Notes under the pieces: generated by a model
Told to the model about the DNA's origin: nothing
What the model saw: only the letters and a program-made list of their open reading frames with translations
Database searches by the model: none
In this document: piece after piece, positions 27,633 through 36,759 of the stretch
How positions within the stretch are numbered: the first letter of the stretch is position 1
Layout of the letters: every line of letters starts with the position of its first letter
Program-made: the position numbers and the translations under genes
Source: JBEIGE01 sp040382055
GTDB taxonomy: Bacteria; Pseudomonadota; Gammaproteobacteria; Burkholderiales; Burkholderiaceae_C
Direction: 5' to 3'
Length of the DNA: 64,000 bases
NCBI GenBank assembly: GCA_040382055.1
Contig: JBEIGE010000004.1
Location: 76,376-140,375 of the forward strand

Positions 27633-28619
27633 TTAGAGAAGGTGAGCAACGCCGGCTTGCTCGTCTTGCAATTCTTTGAGCGTTTTGTTGATGCAACTCT
27701 GACTGAACTCATCAATCGCCAGGCCTTCTACAACCTTGTAAATACCATTTTCACAGACTACTGGAAAACCAAACATGGTGTCTTTGGGTATTCCATACCA
27801 GCCATCTGAAGGGATTCCCATGGTGACCCATTTGCCTTTTGTGCCCAAGACCCAGTCACGCATGTGATCGATCGCAGCGTTGGCCGCTGATGCAGCTGAA
27901 GACAAGCCACGCGCCTCGATGATGGCTGCGCCACGTTTGCCTACTGTGGGAAGGAATACATTTGCATTCCATTCCTGATCGTTGATCATGTCTTTGACAG
28001 AAGACCCACCAATTGAGGCAAAGCGATAGTCTGCATACATTGTCGGAGAGTGATTGCCCCACACGCAAAGCTTCTCGATGTCTGCAACTGCCTTGCCGGT
28101 TTTTGCAGCAATCTGACTGGCGGCACGGTTGTGGTCCAAACGCAGCATTGCTGTGAAGTTGGCACGCTTGAGGTCGGGCGCACTTTTCATGGCGATGTAA
28201 GCATTGGTATTGGCGGGATTACCGACGACCAAGACCTTCACATCACGACTTGCAACCGCATTGAGTGCTTTGCCTTGTGCGGTAAAAATCTGGCCATTGA
28301 TGGACAGCAATTCGGCACGCTCCATACCCGGACCACGTGGCCGTGAGCCCACCAGCAGTGCGTAGTCGGCATCCTTGAATGCGGTCATTGGGTCGCCGTG
28401 GGCCTGCATGCCAGCGAGCAGCGGGAAAGCGCAGTCTTCGAGTTCCATCATCACGCCCTTGAGCGCTTTCTGCGCCTTCTCATCAGGGATCTCGAGCAGT
28501 TGGAGAATCACCGGCTGATCCTTTCCGAGCATCTCGCCGGACGCAATGCGAAACAAAAGCGCATAACCTATTTGACCTGCGGCACCAGTGATAGCGACGC
28601 GTACGGGCTTTTTGCTCAT
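27633..28619 (-). CDS. mdh: Malate dehydrogenase (NAD)
   Basis: Oxidises malate to oxaloacetate. 328 residues of the cytosolic/plant-like MDH type common in betaproteobacteria. NAD-binding GAAGQIGYALLFRIASG at the N-terminus; the catalytic His lies in WGNHSPTMYADY and substrate arginines in RPRGPGMERAELL and LRLDHNRA. It is the first gene of mdh-acnB and is divergent from the GntR gene over a 182-base gap. Confidence 0.98.
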   Translation of the reverse strand: MSKKPVRVAITGAAGQIGYALLFRIASGEMLGKDQPVILQLLEIPDEKAQKALKGVMMELEDCAFPLLAGMQAHGDPMTAFKDADYALLVGSRPRGPGMERAELLSINGQIFTAQGKALNAVASRDVKVLVVGNPANTNAYIAMKSAPDLKRANFTAMLRLDHNRAASQIAAKTGKAVADIEKLCVWGNHSPTMYADYRFASIGGSSVKDMINDQEWNANVFLPTVGKRGAAIIEARGLSSAASAANAAIDHMRDWVLGTKGKWVTMGIPSDGWYGIPKDTMFGFPVVCENGIYKVVEGLAIDEFSQSCINKTLKELQDEQAGVAHLL

Positions 28620-28748
28620 TTCAGGGAACTCCAGTAGATTTATTTAGATTGAAACGGTTTTGACTAGGCTCATTTGCTGCCCAGTCTTCATGCTGAATGT
28701 CTGTCCAAGTTTACCCTTGATCAGAAGACAAAGTCAAATTGTCTTATG

Positions 28749-28760
28749 TCTTATATAAGA
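28749..28760. promoter_or_regulatory. Perfect 12-bp palindrome, likely GntR-family operator
   Basis: TCTTATATAAGA is a perfect inverted repeat 41 bases before the gntR start and about 130 bases before mdh. A partial copy, GTCTTATG, stands at 28741-28748. Size and symmetry fit a GntR/HutC-type dimer. Assignment to the adjacent regulator is inference. Confidence 0.6.
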
Positions 28761-28801
28761 TATGATTACACCTCAAAACATAGTCTGACAATCCTGAAAG
28801 C

Positions 28802-29602
28802 ATGCCTGCTTTAACCTCTGCAATTGAGAACGTTTCTTCGGTGATCGAGACTGCAGCTTCTGTGCAGCAGTCTCAGACTGCTGCATTTAGCCCGCTTTAT
28901 CAGCAAATTAAGGGCCTCATCCTCCAAAGCTTGCTCAACTCTGAGTGGCGACCTGGAGAATCCATCCCCAGCGAAATCGATTTGGCGGCAAGATACCGTG
29001 TGAGTCAAGGCACGGTCAGAAAGGCAGTCGATGAACTGGCTGCTGAAAACCTGCTGGTCCGTCGTCAGGGCAAGGGCACGTATGTGGCAACCCACGCTGA
29101 GCGTCAGGAACAATACCGGTTTCTCAAGCTCATGCCAGATTCGGGTGACTCCAAAGTTGAAAGCCCAGCTCAGCGTACCATCATCGATTGCAAACGCTCA
29201 CGCGCGACCGCCGATATTGCACGCTTGTTAAGCCTTCGCACTGGAGAACCCATGCTTCAGGTCAGGCGGGTGCTTTCTTTCAATAACATCCCGACCATTC
29301 TGGAAGAAATTTGGCTGCCCGGCAGTCCTTTCAAAGGACTCACAGCTGAGCGGCTGAGTCTCTATACTGGCCCGATGTACGCACTATTCGAGACCGAATT
29401 TGGTGTTCGCATGATCCGGGCAGATGAAAAAATACGTGCAGTTCTACCCAATGCCTTACAGAGTTCTTTGCTGAAGGTTTCGAGACAAACGCCGTTGTTA
29501 AGTGTGGAGCGTGTTGCTTTCACCTACAACGACCTTCCGATGGAACTGCGCAGAGGCCTTTATGTCACCAATACGCACCACTACCGCAATTCGCTCAATT
29601 GA
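28802..29602 (+). CDS. GntR-family transcriptional regulator (HutC/UTRA type)
   Basis: 266 residues. The winged-helix domain (PLYQQIKGLILQSLLNSEWR, then SEIDLAARYRVSQGTVRKAV and RRQGKGTYVATH) occupies about residues 33-100. A UTRA ligand-binding domain follows (LLSLRTGEPMLQVRRVLSFN ... PLLSVERVAFTYNDLPME). The gene lies between mdh-acnB (divergent) and sdhCDAB (same direction, 155 bases downstream), so it probably controls the TCA genes on one or both sides in response to a metabolite. The ligand is unknown. Confidence 0.93.
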   Translation: MPALTSAIENVSSVIETAASVQQSQTAAFSPLYQQIKGLILQSLLNSEWRPGESIPSEIDLAARYRVSQGTVRKAVDELAAENLLVRRQGKGTYVATHAERQEQYRFLKLMPDSGDSKVESPAQRTIIDCKRSRATADIARLLSLRTGEPMLQVRRVLSFNNIPTILEEIWLPGSPFKGLTAERLSLYTGPMYALFETEFGVRMIRADEKIRAVLPNALQSSLLKVSRQTPLLSVERVAFTYNDLPMELRRGLYVTNTHHYRNSLN

Positions 29603-29757
29603 ATCAATTGACATGATTTTGAACGACTTCATACGGCTTCTGGTCAAACATAAACTCCTTAGTTTCTAAAGAATGCTGCATTGCAATAGAATTCCTGTCA
29701 CCGGATGATTTATCAATTTCAGAATCACAATATGCGAACAACATTGAAAGTTCAACA

Positions 29758-30201
29758 ATGACTGAGCTTGTTACTCCAACCAACGCAAAACGCCCTGAAT
29801 TTCGCAACATCCACGCCCTGCGGGACCTTCCGACCTATCGCTTACCAGCGGCAGGTTGGGTATCCATACTTCACCGTGTGAGTGGTGCCCTGATGTTTAT
29901 CCTGCTGCCGTTCATTATTTGGATGTTTGATGTTTCGGTGTCATCCGAAATCTCATTCGCCAGATTCTCGGCCGCATTTAATATTGGCATCGGCCCGGTT
30001 CCGGGGTGGTTTTTCAAGCTCGTAGCACTGAGTTTGATTTGGGCATTTATCCATCACATCATTGCCGGACTTCGTCACCTCTGGATGGACGTCAACCATG
30101 CAGTCAGCAAAGAGTTTGGCAAAAGCTCAGCCGTGTTCACCCTGGTTTCAAGTTTGAGCCTCAGCGCAGCTCTAGCCGCCAAACTTTTTGGGCTTTACTA
30201 A
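29758..30201 (+). CDS. sdhC: Succinate dehydrogenase cytochrome b556 subunit
   Basis: Membrane anchor of complex II. 147 residues with three helices. SILHRVSGALMFILLP is the SdhC signature with the quinone-site Ser and Arg, and the likely haem ligand His is in FIHHIIAGLRHLWMD. First gene of sdhCDAB. Confidence 0.96.
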   Translation: MTELVTPTNAKRPEFRNIHALRDLPTYRLPAAGWVSILHRVSGALMFILLPFIIWMFDVSVSSEISFARFSAAFNIGIGPVPGWFFKLVALSLIWAFIHHIIAGLRHLWMDVNHAVSKEFGKSSAVFTLVSSLSLSAALAAKLFGLY

Positions 30202-30286
30202 TTCGGCCATTGCCTCCTCTAAAAGTCATACCGACTTTGGCAAGCCCACTACCCTAACTTGCGCCTCATTCTTAAAGGTCACCGAC

Positions 30287-30652
30287 ATGCCTGTTAATTA
30301 CGGATCCAAACGCCTGGTTGTAGGTGCGCACTATGGGTTGCGCGACTGGCTCAGCCAGCGCGTTACCGCAGCTTTGATGGCAATTTTTACCTTGCTTGTG
30401 CTGGTTCAAGTGCTATTTTCTAAAGGACCTATCGGCTATGACGCCTGGGCTGGTATTTTTTCATCACAGTGGATGAAAGTACTGACTTTCAGCGTCATCA
30501 TTTCGCTGGCCTACCATGTTTGGGTCGGCATGCGTGACATTTGGATGGATTACATCAAAGCAGTCTGGCTCCGTCTGACGTTGCAGGTTTTTACGATAGT
30601 GTGGCTGGTTGCCTGCGCTGGATGGGCAATTCAAGTCCTGTGGAGACTTTAA
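30287..30652 (+). CDS. sdhD: Succinate dehydrogenase membrane anchor subunit
   Basis: 121 residues from the ATG at 30287, which has AAGG upstream; a longer frame reaching back to 30188 overlaps sdhC and is not credible as coding. Three membrane helices. The candidate haem ligand and quinone-site residues are in LAYHVWVGMRDIWMDYIK. It stops three bases before sdhA. Confidence 0.95.
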   Translation: MPVNYGSKRLVVGAHYGLRDWLSQRVTAALMAIFTLLVLVQVLFSKGPIGYDAWAGIFSSQWMKVLTFSVIISLAYHVWVGMRDIWMDYIKAVWLRLTLQVFTIVWLVACAGWAIQVLWRL

Positions 30653-30655
30653 TTC

Positions 30656-32446
30656 ATGACTTATACAATTTCCAAACGAAAATTTGACGTGGTCATTGTC
30701 GGAGCAGGTGGCTCTGGCATGCGCGCTTCTCTGCAACTTGCGCGAGCCGGTCTCAATGTTGCGGTTCTCTCCAAAGTTTTCCCCACCCGTTCGCATACCG
30801 TTGCGGCTCAGGGAGGAATTGGAGCCTCTTTGGGCAACATGAATGAGGATAACTGGCATTACCATTTTTACGATACCGTCAAGGGCTCAGACTGGCTGGG
30901 CGATCAGGATGCCATTGAATACATGTGCCGAGAAGCGCCAAAAGTGGTTTACGACCTTGAGCACATGGGCATGCCATTTGACCGCAACCCGGACGGGACA
31001 ATTTATCAGCGTCCCTTTGGCGGACATACCGCCAACTATGGCGAAAAAGCGGTTGAACGCGCTTGCGCTGCTGCCGACCGAACCGGTCATGCCATGCTGC
31101 ACACGCTTTACCAACAAAACGTCAAGGCCAAAACCAGCTTCTTTGTTGAATGGATGGCGATGGACTTGATCCGGGATGCAGATGGCGATGTCGTAGGCGT
31201 CACCGCCCTTGAAATGGAAACCGGAGATCTGCATATTCTGGAAGCCAAGACGACTTTACTGGCGACAGGCGGCGCAGGAAGAATTTTTGCGGCGTCTACC
31301 AACGCATTTATCAACACTGGTGATGGCCTGGGTATGGCTGCACGGTCAGGAATTCCCCTCGAAGACATGGAGTTCTGGCAGTTTCACCCAACTGGCGTTG
31401 CAGGTGCCGGTGTCCTGCTGACTGAAGGCTGCCGGGGCGAAGGTGCCATTCTGATTAACAGCCAGGGTGAGCGCTTCATGGAGCGTTATGCACCAACACT
31501 GAAAGACTTGGCCCCGCGGGACTTTATTTCCCGTTGCATGGATCAGGAAATCAAGGAGGGCCGTGGTTGCGGGCCCAACAAAGATCATGTGCTCTTGAAG
31601 CTGGACCACCTGGGTGCGGAAACCATCATGAAGCGGTTGCCTTCCGTCTTTGAAATTGGCCACAATTTTGCGAACGTGGACATTACCAAAGAGCCCATCC
31701 CGGTCGTGCCCACCATTCATTATCAAATGGGCGGAATTCCAACCAATATCAACGGCCAGGTGGTCACACAAAATAGTGAGAACCAAAGCGAAGTTGTCAA
31801 TGGCTTGTATGCTGTTGGTGAGTGTTCGTGCGTCAGCGTTCATGGTGCAAACCGCTTGGGAACCAACTCGCTGCTGGACTTGCTCGTTTTTGGACGTGCC
31901 GCTGGAAATCACATCGCCGAGTTCAACAACAAGAACAAGTTGCACAAACCACTGCCTAGCGACGCAGCTGAGACCACACTTTCCAGACTTAACCGGCTTG
32001 ACAACGCAAACCAGGGCGAATACGCCCAGGACGTGGCGAACGATATCCGGGCTGCTATGCAACTGCATGCAGGGGTGTTCCGCACGCAGGCCACCATGGA
32101 TGAAGGCGTCATAAAAATTGCCGCATTGCGTGAGCGCGTCAACAACATCAACCTCAAAGACAAGTCCAGGATCTTCAATACCGCACGAATTGAGGCCCTT
32201 GAAGTTGAAAACCTGATTGAAGCAGCTCAGGCGACCATTGTTTCAGCTGCTGCCAGACATGAAAGTCGTGGTGCTCATTCGGTCGACGACTACGGTGACA
32301 GTGCCCAACATCCCAATGGCCGTAACGATGTTGAATGGCACAAGCACACCCTTTGGCACAGCCAGGGAAACCGTCTGAGCTATAAGCCAGTGGTGATGAA
32401 GCCCCTCACGGTTGATTCTGTACCACTCAAAGTACGGACTTTCTGA
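30656..32446 (+). CDS. sdhA: Succinate dehydrogenase flavoprotein subunit
   Basis: Catalytic subunit that oxidises succinate to fumarate. 596 residues. FAD fold VVIVGAGGSGMRASLQLARA at the N-terminus; the covalent FAD His is in RSHTVAAQGGIGASLGN; active-site segments HPTGVAGAG and VHGANRLGTNSLLDLLVFG are present. It lies between sdhD and sdhB. Confidence 0.98.
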   Translation: MTYTISKRKFDVVIVGAGGSGMRASLQLARAGLNVAVLSKVFPTRSHTVAAQGGIGASLGNMNEDNWHYHFYDTVKGSDWLGDQDAIEYMCREAPKVVYDLEHMGMPFDRNPDGTIYQRPFGGHTANYGEKAVERACAAADRTGHAMLHTLYQQNVKAKTSFFVEWMAMDLIRDADGDVVGVTALEMETGDLHILEAKTTLLATGGAGRIFAASTNAFINTGDGLGMAARSGIPLEDMEFWQFHPTGVAGAGVLLTEGCRGEGAILINSQGERFMERYAPTLKDLAPRDFISRCMDQEIKEGRGCGPNKDHVLLKLDHLGAETIMKRLPSVFEIGHNFANVDITKEPIPVVPTIHYQMGGIPTNINGQVVTQNSENQSEVVNGLYAVGECSCVSVHGANRLGTNSLLDLLVFGRAAGNHIAEFNNKNKLHKPLPSDAAETTLSRLNRLDNANQGEYAQDVANDIRAAMQLHAGVFRTQATMDEGVIKIAALRERVNNINLKDKSRIFNTARIEALEVENLIEAAQATIVSAAARHESRGAHSVDDYGDSAQHPNGRNDVEWHKHTLWHSQGNRLSYKPVVMKPLTVDSVPLKVRTF

Positions 32447-32500
32447 CAGTTTCAAGAAGCAAAGCACGAGCGCCAATTTCCATATTCCGGGATGAGAACC

Positions 32501-33205
32501 ATGACCAAACGCACCTTCTCTATTTATCGCTACGATCCAGACAAAGATGCGAAGCCCTATATGCAAACCATTGAGGTTGAGCTTGACGGCAGCGAACGCA
32601 TGTTGCTTGACGCGCTGATGAAACTGAAGGCGGTAGACCCCACCATTTCATTTCGACGCTCCTGCCGTGAAGGAGTCTGCGGCTCGGATGCCATGAATAT
32701 CAACGGGAAAAATGGTTTGGCCTGTCTAACCAACATGCGTACGCTTACCGGCACAGTTGTTCTCAAGCCCTTGCCGGGTCTTCCAGTGGTACGGGACCTG
32801 ATTGTGGACATGACGCAGTTCTTCAAACAATACAACTCGATCAAACCTTACCTGGTCAACGACACCGTTCCGCCCGAAAAAGAACGGCTGCAGAGTCCAG
32901 TAGAACGCGATGAACTCAATGGCCTTTATGAATGTATTTTGTGTGCCAGTTGCTCGACCAGCTGCCCAAGTTTCTGGTGGAACCCGGATAAATTTGTAGG
33001 TCCTGCAGGACTGCTCCAAGCCTATCGTTTTATTGCAGACAGCCGTGACCAGGACACAGCCGCGCGGCTGGACAACCTCGAAGACCCCTATCGACTTTTT
33101 CGCTGCCACACCATCATGAACTGCGTCGATGTTTGCCCTAAAGGACTTAACCCAACCCGGGCCATCGGCAAAATCAAAGAGATGATGGTTGCCCGAGCTG
33201 TGTAA
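32501..33205 (+). CDS. sdhB: Succinate dehydrogenase iron-sulfur subunit
   Basis: 234 residues carrying electrons from FAD to quinone. All three clusters are visible: [2Fe-2S] in SCREGVCGSDAMNINGKNGLAC, split here as SCREGVCGSD and NGLAC; [4Fe-4S] in CILCASCSTSCP; and [3Fe-4S] in CHTIMNCVDVCPKG. The ATG at 32501 is preferred; another in-frame ATG lies nine bases earlier. Confidence 0.97.
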   Translation: MTKRTFSIYRYDPDKDAKPYMQTIEVELDGSERMLLDALMKLKAVDPTISFRRSCREGVCGSDAMNINGKNGLACLTNMRTLTGTVVLKPLPGLPVVRDLIVDMTQFFKQYNSIKPYLVNDTVPPEKERLQSPVERDELNGLYECILCASCSTSCPSFWWNPDKFVGPAGLLQAYRFIADSRDQDTAARLDNLEDPYRLFRCHTIMNCVDVCPKGLNPTRAIGKIKEMMVARAV

Positions 33206-33225
33206 GCTGTTGGAAGGGTTGTTCA

Positions 33226-33504
33226 GTGGAAAATCAACGCATCGGGGAGCGGGAGCTGAGCAAGCTCAAGTGGCGCTGTCGCCGGGGCTTGCTCGAAAAC
33301 GATCTTTTTTTGGAGCGGTTTTTTCTCCGCCACGAACTAACCCTGACAGTTGGGCAAGCCAAGAGCTTGAATGACCTGATGGATCTGAGTGACAACGACT
33401 TGCTGGATGCCAATCTGAACAGAAAGCCGATGTCCGAGTTAAACCCCGCGTTGGACCGTCCGGATGTCCATGAAGTTTTGAATCTACTTAGAAATAGCCG
33501 TTGA
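33226..33504 (+). CDS. sdhE: Succinate dehydrogenase assembly factor (FAD assembly) SdhE
   Basis: 92 residues from a GTG start. It promotes covalent flavinylation of SdhA. The family RGxxE motif is present as RRGLLENDLFLERFF. It sits 20 bases after sdhB and 10 bases before gltA. Confidence 0.95.
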   Translation: MENQRIGERELSKLKWRCRRGLLENDLFLERFFLRHELTLTVGQAKSLNDLMDLSDNDLLDANLNRKPMSELNPALDRPDVHEVLNLLRNSR

Positions 33505-33514
33505 AAGGGCCATC

Positions 33515-34825
33515 ATGAAGCTAGCCGATAACAAAGCCACCTTGTCGTTCAGTAACGGCACCCCCAATATTGAGTTGCCGGTTTACCAAGGCAGCATCGG
33601 GCCTGATGTCATTGACATCCGCAAGTTGTATGGTCAAACGGGAATGTTCACCTATGACCCGGGGTTTCTCTCGACTGCATCTTGCCAATCTGCCATTACC
33701 TTCATTGATGGCGACAAAGGTGAGCTCTTGTACCGTGGCTACCCCATTGAACAGTTGGCCACACAGTGCGATTTCATGGAAACCTGCCATCTGCTTCTTT
33801 ATGGCGATCTACCTGACGCCAAGGGAAAAATCGAGTTCACCAAGCGCGTGACCAATCACACCATGGTGAACGAGCAAATGCAATTCTTTTTGCGTGGTTT
33901 CCGACGCGATGCCCACCCCATGGCGATCATGACCGGCTTGGTCGGCGCCCTATCCGCCTTTTACCATGACAGCACTGACATCAACAACCCGGAACACCGG
34001 GAAATTTCTGCCATCCGGCTAATTGCCAAGCTGCCAACTCTGGTTGCAATGGCCTACAAGTACAGCGCAGGCCAACCCTACATGTACCCCAAGAACAAGC
34101 TCAGCTATGCCGGAAATTTCCTTCATATGATGTTTGCAACCCCTTGTGAGGATTACCACGTCAGTCCCGTTCTTGAACGTGCGCTTGACCGGATTTTTAT
34201 TCTCCATGCTGACCATGAGCAAAACGCGTCTACCTCCACAGTCAGGCTGTGTGGATCTTCTGGCACCAACCCTTTTGCAGCTATCGCTGCCGGAGTGGCA
34301 TGTCTGTGGGGCCCTGCCCATGGCGGCGCGAACGAAGCGTGTCTGAATATGCTGGAAGAAATTCAAGCCATGGGTGGCGTGGCCAAAGTCGGCGAGTTCA
34401 TGGAAAAAGTGAAAGACAAGAACTCGGGCGTCAAGCTGATGGGTTTTGGCCATCGGGTGTACAAGAATTACGATCCGCGCGCAAAGCTGATGCAGGAGAC
34501 CTGCAAGGAGGTTCTGGCCGAGCTTGGACTTGAGAATGACCCGCTTTTCAAATTGGCCATGGCTTTGGAAAAAATTGCGCTCGAGGACGACTACTTTGTG
34601 CAGCGCAAGTTGTACCCCAACGTTGACTTCTATTCTGGTATCGTGCAACGCGCTATCGGCATACCCGTGAGTTTGTTCACTGCGGTTTTTGCGCTCGCTC
34701 GTACTGTGGGCTGGATTGCCCAGCTCAATGAAATGATTGGTGACCCTGAGTACAAAATTGGTCGTCCCCGCCAATTGTTTACCGGCTCGGTTCGTCGAGA
34801 CATCCTCCCGATCGACAAACGTTAA
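33515..34825 (+). CDS. gltA: Citrate synthase
   Basis: Condenses acetyl-CoA and oxaloacetate. 436 residues, the length of the NADH-sensitive hexameric type. Catalytic His residues lie in HADHEQNAS and GFGHRVYKNYDPRAK, and the catalytic Asp in the KLYPNVDFYSG segment. Last gene of the sdh block, followed by a strong terminator. Confidence 0.98.
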   Translation: MKLADNKATLSFSNGTPNIELPVYQGSIGPDVIDIRKLYGQTGMFTYDPGFLSTASCQSAITFIDGDKGELLYRGYPIEQLATQCDFMETCHLLLYGDLPDAKGKIEFTKRVTNHTMVNEQMQFFLRGFRRDAHPMAIMTGLVGALSAFYHDSTDINNPEHREISAIRLIAKLPTLVAMAYKYSAGQPYMYPKNKLSYAGNFLHMMFATPCEDYHVSPVLERALDRIFILHADHEQNASTSTVRLCGSSGTNPFAAIAAGVACLWGPAHGGANEACLNMLEEIQAMGGVAKVGEFMEKVKDKNSGVKLMGFGHRVYKNYDPRAKLMQETCKEVLAELGLENDPLFKLAMALEKIALEDDYFVQRKLYPNVDFYSGIVQRAIGIPVSLFTAVFALARTVGWIAQLNEMIGDPEYKIGRPRQLFTGSVRRDILPIDKR

Positions 34826-34845
34826 ACGTAACCTGACTTCTCCAG

Positions 34846-34877
34846 GCCCGCCCGGTGGCAGCACCGGCGGGCTTTTT
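34846..34877 (+). terminator. Rho-independent terminator after gltA
   Basis: GCCCGCCCGGTG, short loop, CACCGGCGGGC followed by TTTTT. The stem is nearly perfect and GC-rich. It starts 20 bases after the gltA stop and closes the sdhCDAB-sdhE-gltA unit. Confidence 0.93.
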
Positions 34878-34908
34878 AACACTCTCTCAATGCATCTTCG
34901 TGCCTCTC

Positions 34909-35298
34909 ATGAAACTGGTTCAAAACGCAGCGGCACTCAAACTCCTCATTGAAGCTGCGCCTGTACCCAAGCCGTGCAAGTGCGGCTTGGGACCTTGCAC
35001 AGGCTGGGATAGCCTGACCGAGTCCAGGTGGCCGTCCCAAAGCATGCAAGCTGTTGCAACCCTGCGTGACCCGCAGGTAGAAGAGCCAACCTTTGAAGAA
35101 AAACACCCTGAGGGCACGCGATACGAATCCCCAACGGCACCCGTCGCAGTGAAGTTTTTCCCATACAACCGCTGCGATGTTTGGCAATGCTCGACATGTC
35201 AACGACATTTCATGCGCTACACAGAGTTTGGCGGTTACTACGTTGATCACCGGGTTCGCGAGTTGACTGCTCTTTTACCCATCCTTGCCTCCGAATAA
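34909..35298 (+). CDS. Uncharacterised small Cys-containing protein
   Basis: 129 residues from the ATG at 34909. It has a CKCGLGPC cluster near residue 25 and a CSTCQRHF motif near residue 100, together able to bind a metal. Between them is a Lys/Glu/Pro-rich stretch, and RYTEFGGYYVDHRVRE follows. I do not recognise the family. It lies after the gltA terminator and only 26 bases before leuC, so it may be transcribed with the leu genes. A Zn-ribbon-like domain is a guess. Confidence 0.7.
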   Translation: MKLVQNAAALKLLIEAAPVPKPCKCGLGPCTGWDSLTESRWPSQSMQAVATLRDPQVEEPTFEEKHPEGTRYESPTAPVAVKFFPYNRCDVWQCSTCQRHFMRYTEFGGYYVDHRVRELTALLPILASE

Positions 35299-35324
35299 AA
35301 TACAGTCTTCATGAGGTAATCAAT

Positions 35325-36746
35325 ATGGGACGCACCCTTTACGACAAAATCTGGGAAGAGCACGTGGTTCATACCGAAGAAGACGGTACGGCCATCCTCT
35401 ACATTGACCGCCATCTTGTCCACGAGGTAACCAGCCCACAGGCCTTCGAGGGCCTGCGCCAGGCGGGCAGAAAAGTATGGCGGGTCAGCTCTATCGTTGC
35501 CACGGCTGACCACAACACACCCACCACAGGCTGGGAGCTTGGCTACGATGGAATCACCGATTCAGTCAGCAAAGAGCAAATCACGACCCTTGACAGTAAC
35601 ATCAAAGCCACTGGTGCAGCGGCTTTCTTTCCTTTTCTGTCCAAGCGCCAGGGCATTGTTCATGTGATCGGGCCGGAAAGCGGCGCTACTTTACCCGGCA
35701 TGACCGTGGTTTGCGGAGACTCCCACACCTCCACACATGGTGCATTTGGCGCGCTGGCTCACGGCATTGGAACCAGTGAAGTTGAGCATGTGATGGCGAC
35801 ACAGACTTTACTTGCCAAAAAGGCAAAAAACTTGCTGATCAAGGTCGACGGTACTTTGCAACGCGGCTGCACAGGCAAAGACATTGTGCTGGCGATCATC
35901 GGAAAAATCGGCACCGCGGGAGGTACTGGTTACACGATCGAATTTGCCGGCTCAGCCATCCGTGCGCTCAGTATGGAAGGTCGGATGACCGTCTGCAATA
36001 TGGCTATTGAGGCTGGTGCCCGTGCCGGCCTGGTTGGCGTTGATGAAAAAACCATTGAATACGTCAAAGGCCGTCTGCTCTCGCCCACCGGGGTGGAGTG
36101 GGATCAGGCTGTACGGTACTGGAAAACCTTGCAATCAGACACTGACGCCATTTTTGACGCGGTCGTCTCGCTGGATGCGTCGCAAATTATTCCTCAGGTA
36201 ACCTGGGGCACTTCCCCTGAAATGGTGTTGGGCATTGATGCCCTTGTGCCCGATCCGGACAAAGAGAAAGACGCCAGTAAACGAAGCGCCATCGAACGAG
36301 CTCTGACCTATATGGATCTGCAGCCTGGCAAGCCCATCAATGATATTTATGTTGACAAGGTATTCATCGGTTCTTGCACCAACAGCCGGATTGAAGACAT
36401 GCGAGAGGCCGCAGCACTGGTCAAGAAACTTGGTAGTAAAGTCGCGAAAAATATTCGGCTCGCCCTGGTTGTCCCCGGCTCCGGTCTGGTTAAAGAGCAG
36501 GCCGAGCGTGAGGGTTTGCACGAGATTTTCAAGGCTGCCGGCTTCGAATGGCGTGAACCGGGTTGTTCCATGTGTCTGGCCATGAATGCCGACCGGCTTG
36601 AGCCCGGTGAACGATGCGCCTCGACCAGCAACCGAAACTTTGAAGGTCGCCAAGGCGCTGGCGGGCGTACCCATCTTGTCAGCCCGGCCATGGCTGCCGC
36701 CGCAGCCATTCATGGTCATTTTGTTGATATTCGGACCTTGGTTTAA
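35325..36746 (+). CDS. leuC: 3-isopropylmalate dehydratase large subunit
   Basis: Isomerises 2- to 3-isopropylmalate in leucine synthesis, with LeuD. 473 residues. Active-site and cluster segments: CGDSHTSTHGAFGALAHG, FIGSCTNSRIEDM and REPGCSMCLAMN. Starts the plus-strand leu run. Confidence 0.98.
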   Translation: MGRTLYDKIWEEHVVHTEEDGTAILYIDRHLVHEVTSPQAFEGLRQAGRKVWRVSSIVATADHNTPTTGWELGYDGITDSVSKEQITTLDSNIKATGAAAFFPFLSKRQGIVHVIGPESGATLPGMTVVCGDSHTSTHGAFGALAHGIGTSEVEHVMATQTLLAKKAKNLLIKVDGTLQRGCTGKDIVLAIIGKIGTAGGTGYTIEFAGSAIRALSMEGRMTVCNMAIEAGARAGLVGVDEKTIEYVKGRLLSPTGVEWDQAVRYWKTLQSDTDAIFDAVVSLDASQIIPQVTWGTSPEMVLGIDALVPDPDKEKDASKRSAIERALTYMDLQPGKPINDIYVDKVFIGSCTNSRIEDMREAAALVKKLGSKVAKNIRLALVVPGSGLVKEQAEREGLHEIFKAAGFEWREPGCSMCLAMNADRLEPGERCASTSNRNFEGRQGAGGRTHLVSPAMAAAAAIHGHFVDIRTLV

Positions 36747-36759
36747 TTTCACTGTCACC

